From contig NZ_CADIJV010000003.1 in the NCBI RefSeq assembly GCF_902859765.1, positions 124,001 to 188,000 on the forward strand: a DNA stretch of 64,000 nucleotides. The letters are read 5' to 3'. Under the pieces are notes generated by a model, which worked only from the letters and a program-made list of their open reading frames with translations, was not told the DNA's origin and did not search any database. Within the stretch, counting starts at the first letter, position 1; every line of letters starts with the position of its first letter. The stretch comes from Achromobacter pulmonis (GTDB lineage: Bacteria > Pseudomonadota > Gammaproteobacteria > Burkholderiales > Burkholderiaceae_B). This document shows, piece after piece, positions 35,073-43,693 of the stretch. The translations under genes were made by a program, and so were the position numbers.

Positions 35073-35266
35073 GGGCTTGCTGTCTCCATTGGATTCGTGG
35101 GCGATGCCGGTCATGCTAGGCCCGGCCGTTGATCACGACAAACAAGTAATTTTCATGGAATGAGTCCAAGTTGGAATGAATCGCCGCGATAGGGCGGCGC
35201 CGGCTCGCGCCGCGCCAGACGGTAGAATGCGCGGATCTCAAATTGGCAGGGATTGCCGGGCAAGCC

Positions 35267-36133
35267 GTGGCGCAGTTGTCTCGAACCGATTTCCTTTCTT
35301 TGCGCGCCATCCTGGCGGGGCTGGGCCTGGCGTGGGCGGCGGCGCAGACGCCCATGGCCGCCGGCGCGCAAGCCGCTCCCTCGGCAGCGCCGCCGGCCGA
35401 CAGCCGTGTCAGCGAGCAGATCGGCGCGTTCCGGCTGGACGGGCGCGAAGGGTCGCGCCTGCGCACGATCAACTATCGCGGCCAGCCCTATCGGCCCCTG
35501 AATGCCTTTGAATTCATCCATGTCAGGGCGCTGGGCCCGATGGCCGGCGGCCAGCCCGTCTTGCTGGCGGTGTCGAACGACTTCATGGGCGTGGGCACGA
35601 TTCTGATCGCGGTGCAGAACGACACGCCGCTGGCGCGCGTGCTCAGCCCGGTCGTCGATGTGCGCGACCCGGACCTGGGCCTGGCGCAGCCGGGCCGCCA
35701 GGATCTGTTGCTGTTCATCGCGGGGGCGCGCGCCCTGGTCACATCCACCGCACAGGTGTTGTGGTTCGAAGACCGCATCCCCGGACAGGGCGGGGCGCCG
35801 GTCTCGCGTCTGGTGTCGGTGGCCCCGGACAACCGCAGCGCCGCCTTGCTGCTGGACGACGAAATCCGGCTCAGCGCGGCCGATGACGGCGTATATGCCC
35901 GCCTGCCGTTCACCAGCGCGATGCAAAGCAAGGCATTCCGGCCGATCTGGGACGAAACCTATGCGATCGCCAGGCGCCAACGGGACGCCGGCAAGCCGAT
36001 CGACCAGCGCCGCCTGTATGACAACATGAGAGCCGAATGGATCAATCGGAACTTCCGCTGGCAGCCCTCCAAAGACGGATGGCAGTTCCGCGGCCAGGGG
36101 CTGACCGCCATCCCGGTGCGGCCGGCGCGGTGA
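35267..36133 (+). CDS. Exported protein of unknown function
   Basis: I do not recognise this family. From the GTG at 35267 the product has 288 residues: an N-terminal signal-like segment (SLRAILAGLGLAWAAAQTPMAAGAQA), a beta-rich middle (LLAVSNDFMGVGTILIAVQN, LLLFIAGARALVTSTAQVLWFED) and a basic C-terminal part with many tryptophans and arginines (DNMRAEWINRNFRWQPSKDGWQF). It has no cysteines in the mature part and no obvious catalytic motif. The stop is one base before the next gene, so the two are probably coupled. A TTG at 35243 could add eight residues. It is likely periplasmic. Confidence 0.7.
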   Translation: MAQLSRTDFLSLRAILAGLGLAWAAAQTPMAAGAQAAPSAAPPADSRVSEQIGAFRLDGREGSRLRTINYRGQPYRPLNAFEFIHVRALGPMAGGQPVLLAVSNDFMGVGTILIAVQNDTPLARVLSPVVDVRDPDLGLAQPGRQDLLLFIAGARALVTSTAQVLWFEDRIPGQGGAPVSRLVSVAPDNRSAALLLDDEIRLSAADDGVYARLPFTSAMQSKAFRPIWDETYAIARRQRDAGKPIDQRRLYDNMRAEWINRNFRWQPSKDGWQFRGQGLTAIPVRPAR

Positions 36134-36134
36134 C

Positions 36135-36827
36135 ATGACGTCGATATCCTTTCCGCGTCTTCGCGCGCGTCGGGCAGGCCTGCCGCCGCTGGCGCTGTCG
36201 GCGCTGCTGCTGGCGGGGTGCGCCAGCCATGCGCCCAACCGCCTGGACGACATTCGCAGCGAAGCGGCCAACCCCGCCGACGCGGTGCTGACGCTGGACG
36301 TGACGTTTGCGCGAGCGCCGGACTACGCGCCACGGTCCAGGCAGGGCCTGGCGCCCAACAGGCACCTGGCGCTTTCGGGCTACCCGAACATCGACATTCC
36401 GTTCTATCAGAAGGGCCTGGGTTTCGATCTGGGCGTGCTGGGCGACCCGCGCGCCTTGCTGGCGCTGCCTTATCCGTCGCCGAAGATGGATTCGTCCATG
36501 GCCAGACTGAAAGTCTTCGGCGAGCGCCTGGATGACAGGCGCTATCGGTTCCTGGTGCTGCCCCGCGCCGGATGGCGCAGCCTGGACAGCTTCCAGGTCG
36601 CCTTTGCCATCAATGGCCGCGCCGAGGCCATGACCTTCGCCTACAGCGTCAAGGCGGTCTGCGAGAGCCATTTCGATGTCACCACGCCCACCTACGGGTT
36701 CGCGATGTCGGTGTCGGCGCGCTTTGCGGGCGACCAACCGGGTTGCCTGAAAGCCTGCGACGCGCGCCCGGGATTTCCCGGCCAATGCGCGTTCTTCACG
36801 GGTTTCAAGACGGTGCCGGGCCTGTAG
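36135..36827 (+). CDS. Putative lipoprotein of unknown function
   Basis: The 230-residue product has a clear lipobox LLLAGC (cysteine about residue 31) after a hydrophobic signal, so it is probably a lipid-anchored envelope protein. The mature part has no family I can name. Notable are the segment FYQKGLGFDLGVLGDPRALLALPYPSPKMDSSM and a C-terminal region with four cysteines (CESHF, CLKACDARPGFPGQC) that could form disulfides. It follows the unknown exported protein by one base and is convergent with a YiiX-like gene. The predicted start at 36135 gives a typical signal length. Confidence 0.75.
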   Translation: MTSISFPRLRARRAGLPPLALSALLLAGCASHAPNRLDDIRSEAANPADAVLTLDVTFARAPDYAPRSRQGLAPNRHLALSGYPNIDIPFYQKGLGFDLGVLGDPRALLALPYPSPKMDSSMARLKVFGERLDDRRYRFLVLPRAGWRSLDSFQVAFAINGRAEAMTFAYSVKAVCESHFDVTTPTYGFAMSVSARFAGDQPGCLKACDARPGFPGQCAFFTGFKTVPGL

Positions 36828-36854
36828 CGCCGCGGGCTGGCCAGGCCCGGCCCG

Positions 36855-37553
36855 CTAGCGTTCCACGACTGTCGTCAGCAGGGGAGAATCGAACATCGCG
36901 GCGGGCGAGATGATGGGCTCTTCCCAGGGAATGTCCTTGCCATAGCGCTCCTGCATCTTGGCGCGCACGGCGGGCGCGCTCAGGTCGAAGCCCTTCAACG
37001 GTTGCAGCGCGCCGATCTGCACGCCCAGCGCGCGCTGGTAGGTCTTCCACACCAGTTCGGAACAGTAGATCCGGTCATCCGACCAGCCGAACACCAGGTC
37101 ATAGGGCCTGCCGACGTACTGCGCCCCGGTGCGCGCCAGCCGGTCGCGCGCCTCGGGCGTCAGCCGCGCCGAGTCGCGCAGGCGCTTGACGACGTATTTG
37201 CCGTCTTCGCCCCGCGCCGCCCAACTGGCCAATGGCGTATAGCTGACCGTGGCGGCGGCCTCCAGCACATAGGGAGCGCCCTGGCGCAGCACGATCATGC
37301 CCATGTGGCTGTAGGGCGAATGCGTGGCCTGCTGGATGGCCAGGCTCTGGGCCGATCGGGATTGCTGGAACACCAAGTCGCCGGTCTGCACCTGCGGCTC
37401 GGCCCCGGCGGCCCGCGTGGCCAGGCATAGCGTGGCGAGCGCCAGGGCGGGCGCCCAGGCGCGGCGCGGCCCGTGGCGTGCGGACCGATCCGGCGGGGGG
37501 ATCGGGCGGGTCCGGCGCGTGGCGGCCAGGTTCATGGCGTTGTCTGCTTGCAT
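36855..37553 (-). CDS. YiiX/YebB-like permuted papain-fold hydrolase
   Basis: The 232-residue exported protein resembles YiiX-type members of the NlpC/P60 superfamily, which act on peptidoglycan or lipids. The permuted catalytic pattern is visible: an early histidine block (ATHSPYSHMGMIV, about residues 78-90) and a late cysteine block (DDRIYCSELVWKTYQRALG, about 161-179). A signal segment (AWAPALALATLCLATRAAGA) precedes the domain. The end (IISPAAMFDSPLLTTVV) is typical of YiiX. It may start at the second ATG at 37535. No partner gene is evident, and it is 35 bases upstream of nothing on its strand except the SDR gene behind it. Confidence 0.82.
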   Translation of the reverse strand: MQADNAMNLAATRRTRPIPPPDRSARHGPRRAWAPALALATLCLATRAAGAEPQVQTGDLVFQQSRSAQSLAIQQATHSPYSHMGMIVLRQGAPYVLEAAATVSYTPLASWAARGEDGKYVVKRLRDSARLTPEARDRLARTGAQYVGRPYDLVFGWSDDRIYCSELVWKTYQRALGVQIGALQPLKGFDLSAPAVRAKMQERYGKDIPWEEPIISPAAMFDSPLLTTVVER

Positions 37554-37588
37554 GCGCGCAACAGTAGCATCCGCGCCGCCATCGCGCT

Positions 37589-38332
37589 TCAGGCGATGCC
37601 GCCGTTGGCGCGCAGCACCTGGCCGTTGATCCAGCCGCCGTCGGCGCCGGCCAGGAACGACACGATGCCGGCGATGTCCTCGGGCTCGCCCAGACGTTCC
37701 AGCGGCGGCATCTTGGCGTAGTGCTCGATCAGTTCCACGCTCTTGCCCTGCTTGAACAGATCGGTGGCGACGGGGCCCGGCGCCACGGCGTTGACCGTGA
37801 TGTGGCGGCCGCGCAGTTCCTTGGCGAACACGCGGGTGAAACCCTCGACCGCCGCCTTGCTGGCGATGTAGAGCCCATAGGTGGGCAGGTTCAGCGCCAG
37901 CGTGGTGCTGGAGATGTTGACGATGCGGCCGCCGTCGGCCAGCCGCGTGCCGGCCTCGCGCAGGGTGTTGAAGGTGCCGCGGGTGTTGATGTCGAAGGTC
38001 TGGTCGTAGAGCGCGTCGCTGGCCTCGGCCAGCGCCTGCAGCTTGAGCACGCCGGCGCTGTTGACCAGCACGTCGATGCGCCCGAGGCCGGCTTCGACCT
38101 GGTCGAACAGGGCGCGTACCTCGGCGGCCTTGGAAACGTCGGCGCGCACCGCCAGGGCGCGGCCGCCCGCCTGGCGGATCTCCTCGGCCAAGGTCTCGGC
38201 CTCGGCGGCGCTGGCGGCATAGTTGATGGCGACGGCGCAGCCGTCGGCGGCCAGGCGGCGGGCGATCGCGGCGCCGATGCCGCGCGAGGCGCCCGTGACC
38301 AGGGCGGTGCGTTGGGGGGCTGGAGAATTCAT
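37589..38332 (-). CDS. Short-chain dehydrogenase/reductase (SDR)
   Basis: The 247-residue protein is a classical SDR: TGASRGIG cofactor motif, NSAG, the serine in INISSTTLAL and the YGLYIASKAA catalytic YxxxK, and the VNAVAPGPVATDL block. SDRs of this kind reduce 3-oxoacyl or alicyclic ketones with NADPH. It is divergent from a LysR gene across a 125-base AT-rich gap and is the probable target of that regulator. Substrate is unknown. Confidence 0.9.
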   Translation of the reverse strand: MNSPAPQRTALVTGASRGIGAAIARRLAADGCAVAINYAASAAEAETLAEEIRQAGGRALAVRADVSKAAEVRALFDQVEAGLGRIDVLVNSAGVLKLQALAEASDALYDQTFDINTRGTFNTLREAGTRLADGGRIVNISSTTLALNLPTYGLYIASKAAVEGFTRVFAKELRGRHITVNAVAPGPVATDLFKQGKSVELIEHYAKMPPLERLGEPEDIAGIVSFLAGADGGWINGQVLRANGGIA

Positions 38333-38457
38333 GGTGACTCCTGAAGGGTAGTGGGACGGATCATGCGGTGAGACGAATCATGAACTATTCCAAAGAAAAG
38401 ATAATTACCCTTATTTTGCTAACATAATTTCATTTGCATAAATAATCGAGTCCGCCC
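38333..38457. promoter_or_regulatory. Divergent promoter region SDR / LysR
   Basis: The 125-base gap is far more AT-rich than its surroundings (TTATTTTGCTAACATAATTT and TTGCATAAATAATC at 38410-38446). It must hold both promoters and the LysR operator. TTTGCAT..TAAT elements are present, but I cannot define a unique box. Confidence 0.5.
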
Positions 38458-39378
38458 ATGGATCGCTTCCAGGAAATGCAGGTGTTCGTCCGCATCGCCG
38501 AACGGCGCAGTTTCTCCAAAGCGGCCGAGGACTTGCGGATTCCGCGCGCCACCGTCACCCACCTGATCAAGCGCCTGGAAAAGCGCCTGGGCGCGCGCCT
38601 GCTGGAGCGCACCACGCGCCAGGTGCGGCTGACCCACGACGGCGAAGCCTATTACCGGCGTTGCGTGCGCCTGCTGGCGGACCTGGAAGAGGCCGACGGC
38701 GCGTTCCTGAACACTGCGCCCAAGGGGCTGCTGCGGGTCAACCTGCAAGGCACGCTGGCGCGCGTGTTCGTGATGCCGGCGCTGCCCGGTTTCCTGGCGC
38801 GCTACCCCGACCTGGTGCTGCATCTGGGCGAGGACGACCGGCTGGTGGATCTGGTGCGCGAGGGCGTGGACTGCGTGCTGCGCGCCGGCACCCTGCAGGA
38901 TTCGTCGCTGGTGGGCCGCCAGATTGCGTTGATGCCGCAGGTCACCGTCGCCAGCCCGGCCTACCTGGCGCGTTACGGCGAGCCCGCCACCCTGGACGAC
39001 CTGGAGGGACACCGGGCGGTGGACTACGTGTCGTCATCCTCCGGCCGCAGCCTGCCGCTGGATTTCATGATGAACGGGCGCAATGTGCTGGCGCGGCCTG
39101 CCTCGGTCGTCAGCGTCAATGGCGCCGAGCTGTACACCAGCGCGGCGCTGGCGGGCCTGGGCCTGGTCCAGGTGCCGCGCTACCGCGTGGCCGACGACCT
39201 GGCGGCCGGACGGCTGCGGGTGGTGCTGCCCGACGCGCCGCCGGCGCCGATGCCGGTGTCGGTGCTGTACCCGCAGAACCGCCAGGTATCGGCGCGGGTG
39301 CGCGTGTTCAGCCAGTGGCTGGCCGAAATCTTCGGCCGCGCTTTCGGCCAGGACGATCAGACGATGCCGGTCAGGTAG
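38458..39378 (+). CDS. LysR-family transcriptional regulator
   Basis: The 306-residue protein has the LysR HTH (AERRSFSKAAEDLRIPRATVTHLIKRLEKRLGARLLERTTRQV) of the PP1262/CrgA-like subgroup and a substrate-binding domain. It is divergent from the SDR gene. Its last 22 bases overlap the end of the convergent GntP permease gene. The stop codon follows DDQTMPVR. Confidence 0.88.
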   Translation: MDRFQEMQVFVRIAERRSFSKAAEDLRIPRATVTHLIKRLEKRLGARLLERTTRQVRLTHDGEAYYRRCVRLLADLEEADGAFLNTAPKGLLRVNLQGTLARVFVMPALPGFLARYPDLVLHLGEDDRLVDLVREGVDCVLRAGTLQDSSLVGRQIALMPQVTVASPAYLARYGEPATLDDLEGHRAVDYVSSSSGRSLPLDFMMNGRNVLARPASVVSVNGAELYTSAALAGLGLVQVPRYRVADDLAAGRLRVVLPDAPPAPMPVSVLYPQNRQVSARVRVFSQWLAEIFGRAFGQDDQTMPVR

Positions 39379-40751
39379 TACACCGCGATCACCAGGAACA
39401 CCGACAGCGTCGAGATCAGCGTGATGGCGAAGATGTCGCCGTACGATTGGCGATGGGTCAGTCCGGTGACGGCCAGCAGGGTGATGACGGCGCCGTTGTG
39501 CGGCAGGGTGTCCATGCCGCCCGATGCCATGGCGGCGATGCGGTGCAGCACTTCCATGGGAATGCCGGCCGCTTGGGCGCTGTCGATGAAGGTCTGCGCC
39601 ATGGCCGCCAGCGCGATGCTCATGCCGCCGGAGGCCGAGCCGGTGATGCCGGCCAGGGAGGTTACCGCCACCGCCTCGCCCACCAACGGGTCCGGAATCG
39701 CCTTGAGCGCGCTGGCCACCATCAGGAAGCCGGGCAGGGCCGCGATCACGCCGCCGAAGCCGTATTCGGCCGCGGTGTTCATGGACGCCAGCAGCGCGCC
39801 CGACACCGCGCTCTTGCTGCCTTCGGCGAAGTGGGCCTTGATGTGCGAGAACGAGAACACCAGGATGGTGGCGATGCCCGCGATCAGCGCGCCCATCACC
39901 GCCCACAGCGCCACCTGGTCCTGGGCATTGACCGGCATGGGGCGCGGCAGGCCGGGCAGGTCGACCTGCGAGCCGGCCGGATACCAGCCGGGAATCCAGC
40001 GCGTGAGCAGGTAGTTGGCCACGCCTACCACCACCAGGGGCAGCAGCGCCACCAGCGGATGATGCTCGCGACCGCCGGGCGGGGTCTCGGGTTCGTTGCG
40101 CAGTTCGGTGCCATAGCCTTCGCCGGCCCGCGCGGCGCGCTTGCGGCGCCATTCCAGGTAGGCCACGCCGACCGCCAGCGTGAAGGCCGCGCCGATCAGT
40201 CCGAGCCAGGGCGCGGCCCAGGTGGTGGTTTCGAAAAAGGTGGTGGGAATGATGTTCTGGATCTGCGGCGTGCCCGGCAGCGCCGTCATGGTGAAGGTGA
40301 ACGCGCCCAGCGCGATGGCGCCCGGCATCAGCCGCTTGGGAATGCCGCCCTGGCGGAACATCTCGGCCGCGAAGGGGTAGACCGCGAACACCACCACGAA
40401 CAGCGACACGCCGCCGTAGGTCAGCACCGCGCAGACCAGCACGATGGCGACGATGGCGCGTTCCGCCCCGATCAGCCGCAGCACCGCCTGCACGATGGCG
40501 CGCGAGAAACCCGACAGTTCGATCAGCTTGCCGAACACCGCGCCCAGCAGGAATACGGGGAAATAGAGCTTGGCGAAGCCCGCCATGCGCTCCATGAAGA
40601 TGCCCGAGAACACCGGCGCCAGCGCCGACGGGTCGGTCAGCAGCACCGCGCCCATGGCCGCGAGGGGCGCGCACAGGATGACGCTGTAGCCTCGATAGGC
40701 CGCCAGCATCAGGAACGCCAGCGCCGCCACCACGATAATCAATCCGGTCAT
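39357..40751 (-). CDS. GntP-family permease
   Basis: The 464-residue polytopic membrane protein has about 12 hydrophobic helices and resembles the GntP/hydroxybutyrate permease branch: YRGYSVILCAPLAAMGAVLLTDP near the N-terminus, FPVFLLGAVFGKLIELSGFSRAI, and the late ITGSASGGMSIALAAM and ASGGMDTLPHNGAVITLLAVTGLTH blocks, which are typical. Substrates in the family are gluconate-like or 3-hydroxy acids, taken up with protons. The SDR on the other side of the LysR gene could act on the imported hydroxy acid; this is inference. The start is at ATG 40751. Confidence 0.87.
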   Translation of the reverse strand: MTGLIIVVAALAFLMLAAYRGYSVILCAPLAAMGAVLLTDPSALAPVFSGIFMERMAGFAKLYFPVFLLGAVFGKLIELSGFSRAIVQAVLRLIGAERAIVAIVLVCAVLTYGGVSLFVVVFAVYPFAAEMFRQGGIPKRLMPGAIALGAFTFTMTALPGTPQIQNIIPTTFFETTTWAAPWLGLIGAAFTLAVGVAYLEWRRKRAARAGEGYGTELRNEPETPPGGREHHPLVALLPLVVVGVANYLLTRWIPGWYPAGSQVDLPGLPRPMPVNAQDQVALWAVMGALIAGIATILVFSFSHIKAHFAEGSKSAVSGALLASMNTAAEYGFGGVIAALPGFLMVASALKAIPDPLVGEAVAVTSLAGITGSASGGMSIALAAMAQTFIDSAQAAGIPMEVLHRIAAMASGGMDTLPHNGAVITLLAVTGLTHRQSYGDIFAITLISTLSVFLVIAVYYLTGIV

Positions 40752-40771
40752 TCATTACTCCAGGAATGAAG

Positions 40772-40801
40772 GGTTAAGGGGTGTGGGGCTACACCTTAAC
40801 C
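40772..40801. promoter_or_regulatory. Interrupted inverted repeat upstream of the GntP permease
   Basis: GGTTAAGG (40772-40779) and CCTTAACC (40794-40801) form perfect 8-bp arms, and GTGT/ACAC inside them extends the pairing with one bulge. It begins 21 bases upstream of the permease start on the minus strand and could be an operator or a leader hairpin. Confidence 0.45.
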
Positions 40802-40895
40802 GATCGATCCCGGCGGCTGTTTGACTCGCGGCCAGGGGCCGGTCCGATGTCGGACTGGACGACTCCCGCCAGGTGCGAATGGGCGGCCGGATCCT

Positions 40896-41342
40896 TCAGA
40901 GAATGCCAGCCGCAACCGCCAGGGCCGCCGCCTTGCGCGCGATGGCCGCCACCCCGAAGCTGGTCGCCAGCGCCTGGCCCTCCAGCTCGGCCAGCGGCAC
41001 CCAGCGCGCGTCCAGCGCATCGTCGCCGGCCACCGGCTCGCCCGCCTGCCAGCGGCACAGCACGGCGATCAGGATGTAATGGCGGCGCAGCGCGCCGCTG
41101 TCGTCGCGGTCGAACACGTCGACGGCATCGAACACCTGCAACGGCTGCGCGCGCACGCCGCATTCCTCGAACAGTTCGCGCGCGGTCGCGTCTTCGAGAG
41201 GTTCGCCGGCCTCGATCTTGCCGCCCGGAAAGGCCCAGCGGCCCTGGTCGGGCGGGTTGGCGCGGCGCACCAGCAGCACGTGGCCATTGCGCACCACGGC
41301 GGCGATGGTGGCGGGAATGGGGCGTGAGGCGGGGCTGGACAT
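40896..41342 (-). CDS. NUDIX hydrolase
   Basis: The 148-residue protein has a complete NUDIX box at about residues 40-63 (pattern G-x5-E-x7-R-E-L-x-E-E-x-G), beginning GGKIEAGEPLED and ending RELFEECGV, after RWAFPG. It would hydrolyse a nucleoside diphosphate linked to another group, such as ADP-ribose or an oxidised nucleotide. The exact substrate cannot be inferred. The strand and spacing suggest it is a stand-alone gene, 139 bases from the substrate-binding protein upstream of it. Confidence 0.9.
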   Translation of the reverse strand: MSSPASRPIPATIAAVVRNGHVLLVRRANPPDQGRWAFPGGKIEAGEPLEDATARELFEECGVRAQPLQVFDAVDVFDRDDSGALRRHYILIAVLCRWQAGEPVAGDDALDARWVPLAELEGQALATSFGVAAIARKAAALAVAAGIL

Positions 41343-41481
41343 CGGGCTTCCTTGGACGGGCGGGCAGCATTGCGGGCGCTGGGCCAGCCCCGAGAATAAC
41401 GGAAGCGTGGGGCCGGCGGTGGCCGGGCCCGATATGCGCCGCGCCCGCCGCCGCGGGGGGCGGCGGCGGGCGGCCTCCTGC

Positions 41482-42768
41482 TTACTTCGCCGCCGTCTTC
41501 ACCAGCGGGCAGGTCGACTTGGACAGCGGCATGAAGGCCTCGTCGCCCGGCAGCGTGGCCACCAGCTTGTAGTAGTCCCACGGCCGCTTGGACTCGGCCG
41601 GCGTCTTGACCTCGAACAGGTGCATGTCGTGCACCATGCGGCCATCCTCGCGGATGCGGCCATTGGTGGCGAAGAAGTCGTTGATCGGCATGGCCTTCAT
41701 CTGCTTCATCACCGCCTCGGTCGCGTCGGTGCCGGCCGCCTGTACCGCCTTCAGATAGTGCATCACCGACGAGTAGGTGCCCGCCTGGCTCATGTTGGGC
41801 ATCTTGTTGAGCTTGTCGTAGTAGCGCTGCGACCAGGCCCGCGTCTGGTCGTTCATGTCCCAGTAGAAGGCTTCTGTCAGCATCAGGCCGGCGGCCGATT
41901 CCAGGCCGATGGCGTGGATGTCGTTGATGTACAGCAGCAGGCCGGCCATCTTCTGGCCGCTCTGGGGCAGGCCGAATTCGCGCGCCGCCTTGATGGCGTT
42001 GACGGTGTCGCCGCCGGCATTGGCCAGGCCGACGATCTGGGCGCCGCTGGCCTGCGCCTGCAGCAGGTACGAGGCGAAGTCGCTGGTCCCGATGGGGTGG
42101 CGCGCGGCGCCCAGCACCGTGCCGCCGCGCGCCTTGACGACCTCGGTGGCCGAGGCCTGCAAGGTATGACCGAAGGCATAGTCGGCGGTCAGGAAGTACC
42201 AGCGCTTGCCGCCCCGGTCGACCGTGGCGCGGGCGGTGGTGTTGGCCAGCGACCAGGTGTCGTAGGTGTAGTGCACCGAGTAGGGCGAGCACAGGTCGTT
42301 GGTGATGCGTTCGGTGCCGGGGCCGCTGAAGACCACGATTTTCTTCTTTTGGCGCGCTACTTCCAGCACCGCCAGCGCCGGGGCCGAGCCGGCCACGTCC
42401 ATGATGGCATCGACCTGCTGCGTGTCGTACCACTCGCGGGCGCGGGCCGCGGCGATGTCGGCCTTGTTCTGGTGGTCGACCACCAGCAGGTCGATTTTCT
42501 TGCCCAGCACCTTGCCGCCGAAGTCGTCGATGGCCATCTGCGCGGCGGTGGCGCTGCCTTTGCCGGTCACATCGGCATAGATGCCGCTCATGTCCAGGAT
42601 CAGGCCGAGGCGGACCACGTCGTCGGAGATGGCGGCGGGAGCGCTTTGCGCCAGGGCGGCGGCGCTCAGGAACAGGCTGGCGCCGCAGGCGGCGGCCGTG
42701 GTGGATATGCGCGCGAAGCGGCGCGAGCAGATGCTGCGTTGCTGCGAAATCCGGGGCATGGGGGTCAT
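41482..42768 (-). CDS. ABC-type branched-chain amino acid/amide substrate-binding protein
   Basis: The 428-residue exported protein has a long signal region (RISTTAAACGASLFLSAAALAQSAPA) and the Peripla_BP_6/LivJ-like fold: VRLGLILDMSGIYADVTGKGSATAAQMAIDDFGGKVLGKKIDLL, then DYAFGHTLQ. Such proteins often bind aromatic or amide compounds. No LivHMGF permease genes are near. The ATG at 42768 follows GGAGACAACC; an ATG four codons earlier (42780) has no ribosome site. It is the last member of the leftward cyclase/ligase/GntR cluster, 170 bases after GntR, so it may have its own promoter. Confidence 0.88.
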   Translation of the reverse strand: MTPMPRISQQRSICSRRFARISTTAAACGASLFLSAAALAQSAPAAISDDVVRLGLILDMSGIYADVTGKGSATAAQMAIDDFGGKVLGKKIDLLVVDHQNKADIAAARAREWYDTQQVDAIMDVAGSAPALAVLEVARQKKKIVVFSGPGTERITNDLCSPYSVHYTYDTWSLANTTARATVDRGGKRWYFLTADYAFGHTLQASATEVVKARGGTVLGAARHPIGTSDFASYLLQAQASGAQIVGLANAGGDTVNAIKAAREFGLPQSGQKMAGLLLYINDIHAIGLESAAGLMLTEAFYWDMNDQTRAWSQRYYDKLNKMPNMSQAGTYSSVMHYLKAVQAAGTDATEAVMKQMKAMPINDFFATNGRIREDGRMVHDMHLFEVKTPAESKRPWDYYKLVATLPGDEAFMPLSKSTCPLVKTAAK

Positions 42769-42938
42769 GGTTGTCTCCATTTATGGTTATGCCGGATGTT
42801 TGCGGGAACTGCGCGCTTGGCCTCAAGGCCGCGCTTTTGTAATGGAATCGGACGGGCGGGGAAGCCGCCGGCGCCGGCCGCGGGCAGGCTCGCGGCGAGG
42901 GGCGTCTTCACGGGCGTTGCTGGAAAAGCCGGGTCCCC

Positions 42939-43682
42939 CTATCGTTGGCTCAACAGGTCGAATTCCATGCGCACCTTGCGGAACGGGAATTCCAGCCGCG
43001 CGAAATACACCACGCGGCCATCGATGCAGGCGTAGCGGCGCAGCTCGGCCACGGGCGAGGACACCGGGATCCGCAGCGATTCGGCCGACTCCTGGCCGGC
43101 CTCGATCACGTTCAGCACCTGGCGCGCCTCGCTGATGCGCGCGCCGTAGAACTGGTCCAGCACGGGCGCCACGGTGTTCTTCTGGATGCGGGCGCGGTGC
43201 TTGCGGAACAGGCTGCTCTCCAGGAATACCTCGCTATAGCAGAACGGGCCGGCGTCGGTGGTGTGCACGCGCCGCAGATACTGAAAGCGGCCGGCGCGGT
43301 CGGCATCGCAGCGCATGCCAAGCGTGTCCGGCAAGGGCGAGTCGGCGCTCGACTCCACCAGCGACACGGTGCCGAGCTGGTTGCTCAGTTCCACCGTCTC
43401 GGCCCAGGTCTTGGGAATCAGCAGGGTTGGCGTCTCGGGCAGGTCGGCGTTGACGAAGGTGCCCGAACCGCGCGAGCGCCGGATCAGGCCGTCCTGCTCC
43501 AACTGGCCCAGGGCCTGACGGATGGTGGCGCGCGAAATGCCGTAGGTCTCCATCAGCGCTTCCAGCGGGGGGATTTGCTGGCCGGGCCGCCAGGTGCGGT
43601 TCTGGATGTGGCTGCGGAACAGCGCCGCCGCCTGCAGGTAGAGCGGCTGGGGACTGTGCGAGAAAAGCGGGCGCGCGGGCAT
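42939..43682 (-). CDS. GntR-family regulator, HutC/UTRA type
   Basis: The 247-residue protein has an N-terminal winged HTH (PPLEALMETYGISRATIRQALGQLEQDGLIRRSRGSGTFV) and a C-terminal UTRA effector domain (about 100-240, with FQYLRRVHTTDAGPFCYSEVFL and ELRRYACIDGRVVYFARLEFPF). HutC regulators repress catabolic operons and are released by pathway substrates. It starts 11 bases after the ligase gene in a leftward operon. The perfect 24-bp palindrome at 46377-46400, upstream of that operon, is the obvious operator candidate. Confidence 0.9.
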   Translation of the reverse strand: MPARPLFSHSPQPLYLQAAALFRSHIQNRTWRPGQQIPPLEALMETYGISRATIRQALGQLEQDGLIRRSRGSGTFVNADLPETPTLLIPKTWAETVELSNQLGTVSLVESSADSPLPDTLGMRCDADRAGRFQYLRRVHTTDAGPFCYSEVFLESSLFRKHRARIQKNTVAPVLDQFYGARISEARQVLNVIEAGQESAESLRIPVSSPVAELRRYACIDGRVVYFARLEFPFRKVRMEFDLLSQR

Positions 43683-43693
43683 GGGCGTCTCGG

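Noticed and set aside
41430-41481. GC-rich (CCG)n stretch as a repeat element or terminator
   Set aside because: It can fold but lacks a T-run, and a simple GC-run in a 67% GC genome is not evidence of function.
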